Below, piece by piece: positions 1 to 8,464 of a stretch of DNA of 55,272 bases (the first letter of the stretch is position 1; every line of letters starts with the position of its first letter). The position numbers and the translations under genes are program-made. The DNA is taken from the NCBI GenBank assembly GCA_021794075.1, contig JAJYRM010000014.1, forward strand, positions 1 to 55,272, given 5' to 3'. The DNA comes from Bacteroidota bacterium (GTDB lineage Bacteria; Bacteroidota; Ignavibacteria; Kryptoniales; JAKASW01). Below the pieces are notes generated by a model. The model searched no databases. It saw nothing but the letters and a program-made list of their open reading frames with translations, and was not told the origin of the DNA.

Positions 1-611
1 TCCGATCTCAGTTCGCGGGTTAGCAACTCGATGTAACCGCTCCTGTCGTTCAAGAACTCAGGCGGTAGTGCGTGTGCGCCAAGGAACGTGACTATGATCT
101 CGGAAATAGACTCCTCTCGCAGCTCGTTTGCCGCTTCAAGAATCTTTATCTCGTTTCTGAAATCAAGCCCGTAACCACTCTTAATTTCGATAGTTGTGGT
201 GCCGTATTGAAGGGTTTTGTCGATCCTTTTTCTCGCCTGAGATCGCAATTTCGACTTTAGCATCTCTCTCGTGTTTGAGACCGTACTAAGTATACCGCCG
301 CCGCTCGAAGCTATCTCAGAGTAGCTCATCCCTTTCGCCCGAAGCGCGAATTCATGCTCCCTCGTCCCGGCGAAAATCGCGTGAGTGTGCGCGTCGATGA
401 AACCCGGCACGATGGTTTTGCCTGACGCGTCAAATGTTTCGGCATCAGGTATGACGCCGGCAGTTCCTATCTTTCTGATAATCCCATCTTCGATTACGAC
501 ATCGGCGTTCTCGACCACGCCTGCGTCTTGCATCTCTTCGCCTCGCTTGCACCTCTTTCCGGCAGCGGAGCAGGTTGCTATCGTCGCGGCATTTCTTAGA
601 ATGAGCTTCAC
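1..611 (-). CDS. hutI: Imidazolonepropionase, N-terminal part (cut by window edge)
   Basis: Third enzyme of histidine degradation: a cytoplasmic metal-dependent amidohydrolase that opens imidazolonepropionate to formiminoglutamate. About 203 N-terminal residues are present; the C-terminus lies left of base 1. Seen: the amidohydrolase metal motif PGFIDAHTHAIF near residue 65-76, followed by TTTIEIKSGYGLD and FLGAHALPPEF, which are characteristic of HutI rather than other amidohydrolases. The start is a GTG at 611-609 that overlaps the TGA of the upstream SIMPL gene (GTGA overlap), so the two genes are translationally coupled. No other hut gene is visible. The family call is firm; the remaining active-site residues cannot be checked here. 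Confidence 0.9.
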   Translation of the reverse strand, partial: MKLILRNAATIATCSAAGKRCKRGEEMQDAGVVENADVVIEDGIIRKIGTAGVIPDAETFDASGKTIVPGFIDAHTHAIFAGTREHEFALRAKGMSYSEIASSGGGILSTVSNTREMLKSKLRSQARKRIDKTLQYGTTTIEIKSGYGLDFRNEIKILEAANELREESISEIIVTFLGAHALPPEFLNDRSGYIELLTRELRS

Positions 612-1297
612 TTAGATTCCGCCGTGTACGTCACGTTGACTGTCGCGGAGACAGAGACGGAAGAGGCGTTCACGGATGGGGCGGCGGCGTCCACAGACAT
701 GGCAGCGTACATTGGCATGATCGGCGGCCGGGAAGTCGTGGTGTTCATGGACTTCACCCTGAGATCGGTCATCCCCTCGAGTCTCGAAATCGATTCAGCC
801 TTCTCTCTCGCCTGTTTTACCGCCTGGTCGAGCGCTTTGAGCTCGAGTTTCTCAGGGTACTTCGCCCTGAACTGAATGCCGTCTATCGTGACTCCCTCGA
901 CCGATGTGATGCTTCCGAGAGCTTTGTTCAAATCAGGAATGGGAACTGAGAGAGACATGGATGCCCTAACCTGGTAGTACTCCGGCGTCACACGGTCCGG
1001 TTTCTTGTAATCGAAGAAAGGGGTTACAAGAAGATTGTCGGTCATGAGCTTTGTGGAATCGACAACACTCCTTAGCGACGCCTGCAGTGCATTGCACGTC
1101 TTGACGTAAGACTTGAATGCCATGGTGGCCTGTTGTTGCCTTGCGATTATACTGATCCGAAACTCCGCAATGTCCGGCTCCGCGGTCACGCTCGATGTCG
1201 CGCTCACCGTAATCTCAGATCGGCCCTGATCTTTTGTCTGCGCGATCGAGGGGGTGATGATTGCCATGCTTACGATAAGGAAAACTAGCCGCCTCAT
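608..1297 (-). CDS. SIMPL-domain (DUF541) exported protein
   Basis: About 229 residues. The chosen ATG at 1297 is preceded by GGAG and opens a clear signal peptide (RRLVFLIVSMAIITPSIAQ), whereas the longer open frame to 1345 would add a charged leader before it. After cleavage comes the SIMPL pattern: a strand with ITVSATSSVTAEPDIAEF, helical middle, and a C-terminal strand ending SVSVSATVNVTYTAES. Family members (YggE, BP26) are periplasmic or outer-membrane associated and form ring oligomers; the molecular role is not settled. It shares a GTGA overlap with hutI downstream, so the two are co-transcribed, although no functional link is evident. Confidence 0.85.
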   Translation of the reverse strand: MRRLVFLIVSMAIITPSIAQTKDQGRSEITVSATSSVTAEPDIAEFRISIIARQQQATMAFKSYVKTCNALQASLRSVVDSTKLMTDNLLVTPFFDYKKPDRVTPEYYQVRASMSLSVPIPDLNKALGSITSVEGVTIDGIQFRAKYPEKLELKALDQAVKQAREKAESISRLEGMTDLRVKSMNTTTSRPPIMPMYAAMSVDAAAPSVNASSVSVSATVNVTYTAESK

Positions 1298-1658
1298 TTT
1301 CTTCTCCATTTCTTGATATTTATCAAACATGGCCTGAAAATTCAAATCTTCGTTTGGCAGAATCTGCTAGATGGTGCTTCTGTGGCGCAGATAATGCACT
1401 GAAACGCAGCATATCCCGCCGGATATAGATTCTTTGTTCGGGTATGTCAGTGGCTACCCAGGTATCTTGTTTAATGTCCTGATGTACTGCGATCACGAGC
1501 CGGCCGTTGGACGATTGCTATTCTTCTTGAGTATTCACGAGCGAACATTTAATTTCATTACATTGCTTCGTGTTAAAACATGTGCCAGAGGAGTCGATTC
1601 TACTTGTCCGGAAATCCGGCATCTGTCTAAAGCGCCTTCAACAAGAATAGGTGGTGGG
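1298..1658. other. Divergent spacer between SIMPL gene and DPP-IV gene
   Basis: Gene-free stretch of about 360 bp that must hold promoters for both flanking genes. A perfect 6-bp-stem palindrome (ATATCC-cgcc-GGATAT) lies at 1411-1426; it has no T-tract and could be an operator. The reading frame of the downstream peptidase stays open through most of this stretch, but the translated leader has no family resemblance and precedes a clean signal peptide, so it is treated as non-coding. No convincing -35/-10 pair could be picked by eye. Confidence 0.4.
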
Positions 1659-3920
1659 ATGAACAATTTTCGTGTGCGAATTCTTATTGCGTTTTCCATC
1701 GTGTTCGTCTTTTCTGCGACGCTCCGCGCTCAGGAGAAAGAGAACTTCAGAAATGTTAGCGATGCGATTGCCGCGTCTCAGAAATTTCAGGGAAAGTCGG
1801 GTCCGAAAAGCCTTAATTGGATCGACGGTGGGGATCGCTATTCATACATCACAACGAACGACTCGACCCACAGGGAGGAAATACGCTCATTCGATCCCGC
1901 CAATGGAAAGGACCGGCTGATCTTCGATGCGAAGGGAGTGACTTTCCCTGATACGGCGACGCCGTTCAACTACAGATCTTTTCAATGGGCACACGATTCA
2001 AGGCATATCCTTTTCGAGACAAACTTCCGGAAGATTTACCGGAAGTCCGGCGAATCCGATTACTACGTCTATTCCCTCGCCGATAAATCTCTCAAGGCTG
2101 CGGCCATGAACGCGCGCACGGCCGAGCTTTCTCCCGACGGCTCCATGGTCGGCTATGAAAGGGGAGGTAATATGTTCGTCTACGAATTCGCGACGAAAAG
2201 CGAAACGCAATTGACAAACGACGCGACGAGAGAGATTTTCAACGGCCACTTTGATTGGGTGTACGAGGAGGAGTTCGGGCAGCCACAGGCATGGAACTGG
2301 TCTCCGGACAGCAAGTACCTCGCTTACTGGCATTTTGACGAGAGCCCAGTCCCGATTATCCAGATAACAAATTATGAAGGCCTCCATAACAAGTGGGTCA
2401 AGATTCCGATTCCGCAGGTCGGCGATCCGAACCCGATCGTCAAGGTTGGAGTCCTGGACGTTATGACTCACAAGAACATCTGGCTTGACACCGGCCTGAA
2501 AGGTGACTACTACATTCCGCGCCTCTACTGGACAAGTGAACCGAACATACTAGCCATGATGACGTTGAACAGAGCGCAGGACGATATGAAGCTTTTCTTT
2601 TTCAACGTCAAGACGGGGGAGCGCAGACTGGTGATGGAAGAGAAGAGCAAGACATGGATTTCGATCTTCAATTTCTATACGAACGTCAACGACATGATCT
2701 TCTTCCCTCGGGGAATCCGTCAGTTCTTTTGGGTTTCGGACACGAGCGGGTATTATCAGATTTACAGATACGATTATGACGGTAAGCTGGTCAACAGGGT
2801 GACAGACGGCGACTGGGACGTCATAAAGGTCGACGGGATCGATCCGAAAAAGAAAATCATCTACTACACGTCAGCACAGGCCTCGCCACTCGAGGTGCAA
2901 CTCTACTCTGTGAGGTTCGACGGGACACATGAAAAGCGCCTGTCTCAAGTCCCTGGATTTCATCACTTCAATATGTCGCCGAATTGCAAATACTATGTCG
3001 ATTCGTATTCCAACATTTCGCTGCCGATGCAAGTCGAGCTCTGGAAGACCGGCGACAAAATGGTGAAGAAGCTTGAGGCGAATGCTTCGGTTGAAAAATA
3101 TATCGCGACTCACGAATACTCTCCGAAAGAGTTGTTCAGTTTTGTCACTCCCGATTCCGTCAGACTCGATTGTTCTATGATAAAGCCCTTCAATTTCGAT
3201 TCGACTCGAAAGTATCCAGTTGTCTTCACTATTTACGGGGGGCCGGAGTCGCATTCAGTCTACAATTCATTCGAGGCGTCCGGATGGGATGAGTGGCTCG
3301 CGCAAAATGGATATATCGTTGTTGATGTCAACAATCGCGGCTCTGCAGATTACGGCAGTGCCTTCATGAAGATTGTCTACGAAAAGCTCGGCTACTGGGA
3401 GAGCCATGATTTCGTCGCGACTGCCCGCTACCTTGCGACGCTTCCTTACGTCGATGCAGATAAGATGGCTATAATGGGAACGAGCTACGGCGGTTACAGC
3501 ACAGTCTACACGATGCTCACTCATCCGGGAGTGTTCAAAGTTGGCATCGCGAATTCTCCCGTCACCGATTGGCGGCTCTACGACGACATATACACGGAAC
3601 GTTATATGGGGTTATTGAGTCAAAACGAAGAGGGGTATATAAAGAGTGATTGTATGACTTACGCCGACAGTCTGCAAGGGAAGCTCCTCCTCGTGCATTC
3701 CGACATGGACGATAATGTTCACCCGATAAACACGATGCAGCTCCTGACCGCTTTGACGAACGCGGGGAAGGACGCGAGCTTGCGTATATTTCCCCCGGGC
3801 GCTCACGGCGCGGTTTACAACGAAGCGAGCAGGCTGCTTCTCTACAGGATTTACACCCAATATCTCAATCTTCACCTGAAGGGGAGCTGTTCCGATCTCA
3901 ATCTGAATCGAAAGCAATGA
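1659..3920 (+). CDS. Exported dipeptidyl-peptidase IV family serine peptidase (S9B)
   Basis: About 753 residues. The ATG at 1659 follows a G-rich GGTGGTGGG and begins a signal peptide (NNFRVRILIAFSIVFVFSATLRAQ), pointing to the periplasm or outer membrane. An N-terminal beta-propeller (about 30-480) is followed by an alpha/beta-hydrolase domain. Catalytic residues visible: Ser609 in GTSYGGYS, Asp684 in HSDMDDNVHP, His716 in PPGAHGAV. The double glutamate in DWVYEEEFGQ (Glu203-Glu204) matches the DPP-IV motif that anchors the free N-terminus of the substrate, so removal of X-Pro/X-Ala dipeptides is the expected activity. It is monocistronic by spacing. Peptide scavenging fits with the exported PepT-like peptidase near 31 kb (inference). 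Confidence 0.93.
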   Translation: MNNFRVRILIAFSIVFVFSATLRAQEKENFRNVSDAIAASQKFQGKSGPKSLNWIDGGDRYSYITTNDSTHREEIRSFDPANGKDRLIFDAKGVTFPDTATPFNYRSFQWAHDSRHILFETNFRKIYRKSGESDYYVYSLADKSLKAAAMNARTAELSPDGSMVGYERGGNMFVYEFATKSETQLTNDATREIFNGHFDWVYEEEFGQPQAWNWSPDSKYLAYWHFDESPVPIIQITNYEGLHNKWVKIPIPQVGDPNPIVKVGVLDVMTHKNIWLDTGLKGDYYIPRLYWTSEPNILAMMTLNRAQDDMKLFFFNVKTGERRLVMEEKSKTWISIFNFYTNVNDMIFFPRGIRQFFWVSDTSGYYQIYRYDYDGKLVNRVTDGDWDVIKVDGIDPKKKIIYYTSAQASPLEVQLYSVRFDGTHEKRLSQVPGFHHFNMSPNCKYYVDSYSNISLPMQVELWKTGDKMVKKLEANASVEKYIATHEYSPKELFSFVTPDSVRLDCSMIKPFNFDSTRKYPVVFTIYGGPESHSVYNSFEASGWDEWLAQNGYIVVDVNNRGSADYGSAFMKIVYEKLGYWESHDFVATARYLATLPYVDADKMAIMGTSYGGYSTVYTMLTHPGVFKVGIANSPVTDWRLYDDIYTERYMGLLSQNEEGYIKSDCMTYADSLQGKLLLVHSDMDDNVHPINTMQLLTALTNAGKDASLRIFPPGAHGAVYNEASRLLLYRIYTQYLNLHLKGSCSDLNLNRKQ

Positions 3921-4005
3921 AGTTGTACGCAATTATTGAAAGCGTCGCTAACCTCGGCGGTTGCCTTTGGAGGGAGGGGTTAGTATATTTTTAGGGAAAT
4001 AAGTG

Positions 4006-4371
4006 ATGAAAAACATCCTTGTCGTTGACGATAATGCCATCAACAGACAGCTTGCGGTGTATCTCCTGAAGAAAGGGGGATATAACGTTTTCGAGGCCGA
4101 ATCGGGCCGGCAGGCGTTTACTTTCCTTAGCGGAACGATTCCGGACGTGATACTTCTTGATATTCAGCTCCCTGAGATGGATGGCGTGGAAATATTGAAA
4201 CGAATTCGTTCGAATTCCCTTACAAAGGACATAACGATTATCGCGCTCACCGCTTACACGATGCGCGGAGACAAAGAGAAGTTCGAGGCGGCGGGATTCG
4301 ACGGCTATCTACCAAAGCCGATTGAGCCCAAAACTTTCGCAAAGCAGATTCTTGACATTTACAATTCTTGA
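4006..4371 (+). CDS. Single-domain CheY-like response regulator
   Basis: About 121 residues, receiver domain only. Acidic pocket Asp8-Asp9, phospho-acceptor Asp52 in VILLDIQLPEMDG, the switch Thr in IALTAYT and Lys in LPKPIE are all present, so it should be phosphorylatable. The opening VDDNAINRQL is typical of receivers that take part in HPt phosphorelays. A GTG lies one codon upstream at 4003 and could serve as start. Its stop overlaps the TTG start of the HPt gene (TTGA). No output domain: it probably acts by protein contact or as a phosphate shuttle. Confidence 0.9.
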   Translation: MKNILVVDDNAINRQLAVYLLKKGGYNVFEAESGRQAFTFLSGTIPDVILLDIQLPEMDGVEILKRIRSNSLTKDITIIALTAYTMRGDKEKFEAAGFDGYLPKPIEPKTFAKQILDIYNS

Positions 4372-4634
4372 CTAGAGACGACGGTTTTGAGGATCTCAGA
4401 ACTCTGTTCACGGCCGACTTGTTGGAGAAGCTGAAAGCACTCGAGGCCGCGGTTAGAGATGCGGACTGGGACGAAGTGAGCGCTATCGCGCACAAGATCA
4501 GAGGAACGGCCAAGTCCTTCGGTTATCCGGAGGTCTCGAGCGTAGCCGCCGACTTGGAACGTTCATCCGAGGAAAAGAGTTTAGAATATTCGGCGTCGCT
4601 TGTAAAGAGAATTTCCGATTTGATAGTTCTTTGA
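4368..4634 (+). CDS. HPt-domain phosphotransfer protein
   Basis: 88 residues, one histidine phosphotransfer domain. His42 lies in the signature AHKIRGTAKSFGYPEV, followed by the helix with VAADLERSSEE, the usual four-helix HPt layout. It starts at TTG 4368, overlapping the stop of the receiver gene, so the two are co-translated and are probably relay partners (inference). No hybrid kinase is nearby, so the upstream phosphate donor must be encoded elsewhere. Confidence 0.85.
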   Translation: MTRDDGFEDLRTLFTADLLEKLKALEAAVRDADWDEVSAIAHKIRGTAKSFGYPEVSSVAADLERSSEEKSLEYSASLVKRISDLIVL

Positions 4635-4705
4635 CAATCTGAGAACAATTCTTCGTCCGCGAAAATGTCGGAATCAGTTGGATCGGTTTTTCATAGTTTG
4701 AATTT

Positions 4706-5066
4706 GGGGATGACATTGGAATCGACGGGGATTTGGGAATTCATGGGTTGCGTGTCGCGGTTGCCGGTGCCGCGTAAAAAAATCGGTAAAAACGTAAATG
4801 CGAACAACAACTACGCATTGGCTGCCTAATTAAAAAAAGGTAACCCGTCCATTCGGAGGTTCTGTCTGTCGGCACCGAAATGGGCGTCGCCCAGGCAGGC
4901 TTTTCGTTAGTCAGCGCCCGGTGGGCTGACGGAAATATTATGCCGGGATTGCCGTTCACAGCTCTGCTTCGCGAGTAGCGCGCGGTGAAATTTTTGGTCG
5001 AAGCTATGCACGTAGAGGCTCATGGAGTCCTATCTTCGGACCGGGGTTCGAGTCCCCGCATCTCCA
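4706..5066 (+). ncRNA. ssrA: Transfer-messenger RNA (tmRNA)
   Basis: About 361 nt. The 5' end GGGGATG pairs with the 3' end CATCTCC (one G-U), forming the seven-pair acceptor stem; discriminator A5066 is followed by CTA, so CCA is not encoded. The T arm GGACCGGGGTTCGAGTCCCCG (5037-5057) is intact, and the 5' section contains the usual tmRNA ATCGACGGGGATT block. The tag frame runs 4800-4829 (GCG to TAA) and encodes ANNNYALAA. The resume codon GCG was chosen because the U and A at -5 and -4 match the determinants known from E. coli. It rescues stalled ribosomes with SmpB. The YALAA ending is the normal degradation signal. Confidence 0.93.
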
Positions 5067-5076
5067 CTATATGAAA

Positions 5077-5129
5077 GTGAAAAGTAGAAAGTAGAAGGTA
5101 AATAGAGAGGCAACCCTTTCGCTTTTCAC
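5077..5129. repeat. Imperfect spacer hairpin built from GTAGAAA-like words
   Basis: Left arm GTGAAAAG-TA-GAAAG at 5077-5091 pairs with CTTTC-G-CTTTTCAC at 5116-5129. The left side iterates a 7-8 bp purine word (AAAGTGAAAAGTAGAAAGTA). It lies between tmRNA and the trehalose synthase gene, and may act as tmRNA terminator or be one of the variable-word spacer hairpins seen throughout the right part of the window. Confidence 0.5.
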
Positions 5130-5186
5130 ATCTCACCCTTTATCTCTCTTGGTTTTCTCGCCTTAAATTCTATATTGAATTAAACT

Positions 5187-6686
5187 ATGTGGACGAGAGA
5201 CAGGTTATCAGAATTAATAAAATCGAAGCTTGGCGACAGGCTACTCATCGTCGTATCCAACCGTGAGCCTTACGTTCACGTCTTTGACGGCGATGACATC
5301 AAGTATTATGTTCCTCCGGGCGGTCTCGTAACCGCGCTCGAACCTATCATGGAAGCGAGCGGAGGGTACTGGGTCGCTCAGGCATCCGGAGAGGCCGACA
5401 ACCTGGTCGTTGACGAGAAGAATGAAGTCGGCTGTCCTCCCGAGAATCCAAACTTCACTCTCAAAAGAGTTTTCCTCACCAAAGAAGAAATAACCGGATT
5501 CTACTACAACTTCGCCAACGGCGGAATGTGGCCTCTGTGCCACGTTGCGTACATCCGTCCGAGGTTTGAGGCCGCAGACTACGAAATGTACAAGGCGGTC
5601 CAGGAGAAATATGCCGACGCTATCGCGGAAATTGTGGGGGACCGCCCCGCATTTGTCTTCATCCAAGATTACCATTTCGCGAACCTGGCTCGCATACTGA
5701 AATCGAAAGTCAGAAATGTCGTCACGGCCCAGTTCTGGCATATCCCGTGGCCGAACAGTGAAGTTGTGCGGATACTCCCGTTTAAGGAAGAGCTCCTCGA
5801 CGATCTTCTTTACAATGATCTCCTCGCCTTCCAGGTGCAGTATCATGTCATAAATTTTCTCGACACGGTGAACAGGTACATCGAATCGCGCATTGAGTAT
5901 GATATGTCCCGCGTGAACAGGGGCGGTCGTACGACACTACTTCGCGCATTCCCGATTAGCATAGACTTCGATCATGTGTCTAAGCTTTCGGCAAGCCAGG
6001 AAATCCTTGAGATGAGGAAAGAGCTCATCAAAAGATACCGACTCAAGGATAAGGTTGTGGCCGTGGGAGTTGATCGCATCGATTATACCAAAGGCATACT
6101 CGAGCGATTCCGGGCGGTCGATAAATTCCTTGAGAACAATCCGCAATATATCGGGAAATTCGTGTATGTCCAGCTCGGCGCGCTGAGCAGGATGCAGCTT
6201 CCCGCTTACCGCGAGCTGAACGACGACCTGAACCAGCTGATGGTAAGCGTAAACGAAAAGTACCAGTCACAGGGATGGAAGCCCATAATTTTCGCGCGCG
6301 CCAATCATTCGAAGGAGTCCGTGACAGCCTGGAACGGCATCGGAAACGTCTCACTCGTGACGTCGCTTCACGACGGTATGAACCTTGTAGCCAAAGAATT
6401 CGTCGCGTCGAGGAACGACCTCTCCGGTGCGCTGATATTAAGCGAGTTCACAGGTGCTGCGAGAGAACTCGGCGATGCTATAATGGTGAACCCGTACTAC
6501 ATTGACGGGCTTGCCGAGGCTATCAAGACTGCGATCGAGATGCCGATAGAGGAGCAGCGAAGGCGCATGACCAGGATGCGCGACGCCATCGAGCGACAGA
6601 ACGTTTACAGGTGGGCGGCAAAGATCCTCAGCGAGATATTTAATTTTGAGTTTGTGGAGTATGATTCCGAAGTCGGCGTTAGTTGA
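5187..6686 (+). CDS. otsA: Trehalose-6-phosphate synthase (GT20)
   Basis: 499 residues, close to the family's usual 450-500. It transfers glucose from a nucleotide sugar to glucose-6-phosphate, giving trehalose-6-phosphate in the cytoplasm. Family motifs in order: VSNREPYV and [11 protein letters not shown] near the N-terminus, [18 protein letters not shown] (usual form HDYHL), [20 protein letters not shown] near residues 294-303 (phosphate-binding Arg and Lys), and [14 protein letters not shown] with the nucleotide-binding acidic residues. First gene of a five-gene operon; its end overlaps the MscS gene. Nucleotide-sugar preference cannot be read from sequence. Confidence 0.93.
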   Translation: MWTRDRLSELIKSKLGDRLLIVVSNREPYVHVFDGDDIKYYVPPGGLVTALEPIMEASGGYWVAQASGEADNLVVDEKNEVGCPPENPNFTLKRVFLTKEEITGFYYNFANGGMWPLCHVAYIRPRFEAADYEMYKAVQEKYADAIAEIVGDRPAFVFIQDYHFANLARILKSKVRNVVTAQFWHIPWPNSEVVRILPFKEELLDDLLYNDLLAFQVQYHVINFLDTVNRYIESRIEYDMSRVNRGGRTTLLRAFPISIDFDHVSKLSASQEILEMRKELIKRYRLKDKVVAVGVDRIDYTKGILERFRAVDKFLENNPQYIGKFVYVQLGALSRMQLPAYRELNDDLNQLMVSVNEKYQSQGWKPIIFARANHSKESVTAWNGIGNVSLVTSLHDGMNLVAKEFVASRNDLSGALILSEFTGAARELGDAIMVNPYYIDGLAEAIKTAIEMPIEEQRRRMTRMRDAIERQNVYRWAAKILSEIFNFEFVEYDSEVGVS

Positions 6687-7701
6687 ACAGTTGATTACCC
6701 CGGTGGGAATACTCGTCGGGTCGCTTTTGCTGGGCGTGTTCTTTAAGAAATTTGTGATGAATTATCTGGCCAAGCTGGCTGCGCGGACGAAGTGGCGGTT
6801 TGATGACATCGTCATCGAATCGGTTCGGAGTTCGGTCATATTCTGGGCTCTCGCGCTCGGGCTCGACATTATCGTCGAAACACAGGGATTGTCAAGGGCG
6901 GTCACCGATTTGTCATCAAAGGCGTTGGGCGTTCTCGTGATCTTTTCCGTCACCGTGGTTATCTCGAATATCGGGACAGGGATAATCGAATACTACAAGT
7001 CTGTCATATCGGGACTCGCGTCTGCCACCAGCCTTCTCAAGAACATCATAAGGGGCACGGTATATTCGGTGGGAATCCTCATAATCCTGGACGATCTGCA
7101 TATTTCCATCGCCCCGCTTCTTACGGCGTTGGGCGTGGGTGGACTCGCCATCGGGCTCGGACTTCAGGAGACGCTGTCCAACTTTTTCTCGGGACTCCAG
7201 ATACTTGCGGCCAGGCAGATACAGGTTGGCCATTACATACGTCTCAGCAGCGGCGACGAGGGGTACGTGGAAGATCTGAATTGGAGAGCCACTGTGATAC
7301 GGACGCTCTCGGGAAATCACGTGATAATTCCCAACAAGAATATTGCCAGCCTGATCGTCACTAATTATGAGCGGCCCAGTCGCGATATATCCGTCGTTTT
7401 CAACCTGGGCGTCGACTACGCGAGCGACCTGCAAAAAGTTGAAGATGTGACCGTGGAGGTGGCGCGCAATATTCAGAGAACCGTCGATGGCGCGAAGAAG
7501 GATCATGAGCCGTTTGTGAGGTTCAACCAGTTCGGCGATTCTTCAATAAATTTCTCCGTCATACTGAGGGGAAATTCTTTCGTGGATCAGTACCTCATTA
7601 AGCATGAGTTTATAAAAAGATTGAAAGAACGATACGACAGGGAAGGAATAAACATCCCGTTCCCAGTTCGTACAATAGTCATGAACAAAGAGACAGATTA
7701 A
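6661..7701 (+). CDS. MscS-family mechanosensitive channel
   Basis: About 346 residues. N-terminal membrane helices (about 15-35, 60-80, 90-110), then the pore-lining helix with GVGGLAIGLGLQETLSNFFSG around residues 155-180 and the cytoplasmic beta domain with GYVEDLNWRATVIRTLSGNHVIIPN, the standard MscS core. It releases solutes on osmotic downshock. The start is uncertain: ATG 6661 was taken, while TTG codons at 6646 and 6652 in the same frame are possible. Either way the gene overlaps the 3' end of the trehalose-6-phosphate synthase gene, so the two are translationally linked. Pairing a compatible-solute synthase with a solute-release valve makes osmotic sense. Confidence 0.92.
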   Translation: MIPKSALVEQLITPVGILVGSLLLGVFFKKFVMNYLAKLAARTKWRFDDIVIESVRSSVIFWALALGLDIIVETQGLSRAVTDLSSKALGVLVIFSVTVVISNIGTGIIEYYKSVISGLASATSLLKNIIRGTVYSVGILIILDDLHISIAPLLTALGVGGLAIGLGLQETLSNFFSGLQILAARQIQVGHYIRLSSGDEGYVEDLNWRATVIRTLSGNHVIIPNKNIASLIVTNYERPSRDISVVFNLGVDYASDLQKVEDVTVEVARNIQRTVDGAKKDHEPFVRFNQFGDSSINFSVILRGNSFVDQYLIKHEFIKRLKERYDREGINIPFPVRTIVMNKETD

Positions 7702-7702
7702 A

Positions 7703-8350
7703 TTGGACTTCACTCCATTTGAATTTAAGTCTAGATTGATATTGACCGAGCTGTTGGGCAGGAGGGCGGCCACGCTTCCTGAACTGACTGACGGCATCAG
7801 GAACGTGCCGTTATCGTCGATCTATCATCATACCCATCGCTTTCTACAGCAGCATCACTTTCTATCTCCGGAGCCGCCCAACGATTTCGCCTATTGGGTT
7901 ACTAATATGCTGAACGAAGATGTGGCCGGAGAGATGCTGGCGAGCATTGATGTGATGCAATTCGTCAGGCTCTCTGACCTGAGGAACAGGTTCCTGGAAC
8001 TTCTCGAAGGTTACCTGAAATCGGTGAGTCACAAGGTGAGCGGGAAATGCCCTGAGGGCGAGGAGTTCCATTTCATGAGCTCGCGGATCTTTATTATCCC
8101 GACCGGACACGTGGCGGGAAGCGTCAATGAGTTCAGAGAGCTGCTGAAAACGGTCAGCATACACTCAATATATTTCCACGTGTTCGAGGCAAAGTTGCGC
8201 TTGGAGAAGGGTGATAACGACTTTTCCATTTGGCTCCGGTCGGCGGGAAGGGAAAAGGAAGCGGAAGAGATTTCTCGGCTCGATCCATATACTTTCACGC
8301 TTGAAGGATTACGGGACAAAATTTTAACAATCGTCGGGAATTCGAAATAG
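7703..8350 (+). CDS. DUF5752-like protein in trehalose operon
   Basis: 215 residues, soluble, no signal peptide. It starts at TTG 7703, one base after the MscS stop. The N-terminal half (SSIYHHTHRFLQQHHFLSPEPPNDFAYW) and the middle segment (VSIHSIYFHVFEAKLRLEKGDNDFSIWL) resemble the DUF5752 family as I know it; its function is not established. The conserved histidines and the position between a channel gene and treT suggest a role in trehalose or sugar-phosphate metabolism, but that is inference from context only. Confidence 0.75.
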   Translation: MDFTPFEFKSRLILTELLGRRAATLPELTDGIRNVPLSSIYHHTHRFLQQHHFLSPEPPNDFAYWVTNMLNEDVAGEMLASIDVMQFVRLSDLRNRFLELLEGYLKSVSHKVSGKCPEGEEFHFMSSRIFIIPTGHVAGSVNEFRELLKTVSIHSIYFHVFEAKLRLEKGDNDFSIWLRSAGREKEAEEISRLDPYTFTLEGLRDKILTIVGNSK

Positions 8351-8464
8351 CGCTCTCTGCCGGACCTCTCCCTGGAGAAGGTTCAATGCTGGAGTTAAAG
8401 AGCGCGAAGGTTAATAGGAGGGACGGTCCCTTTGACATGCATCCTTATGAATTAGGATTTTCTT

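Noticed and set aside
1434-1658. 75-codon N-terminal extension of the DPP-IV gene
   Set aside because: The extension precedes a clear signal peptide, which must be at the N-terminus to work.
5010-5066. tRNA-like 3' end (T arm and acceptor strand)
   Set aside because: The 5' acceptor strand lies 300 bp upstream and a tag reading frame is present, so this is the 3' part of tmRNA rather than a tRNA gene.
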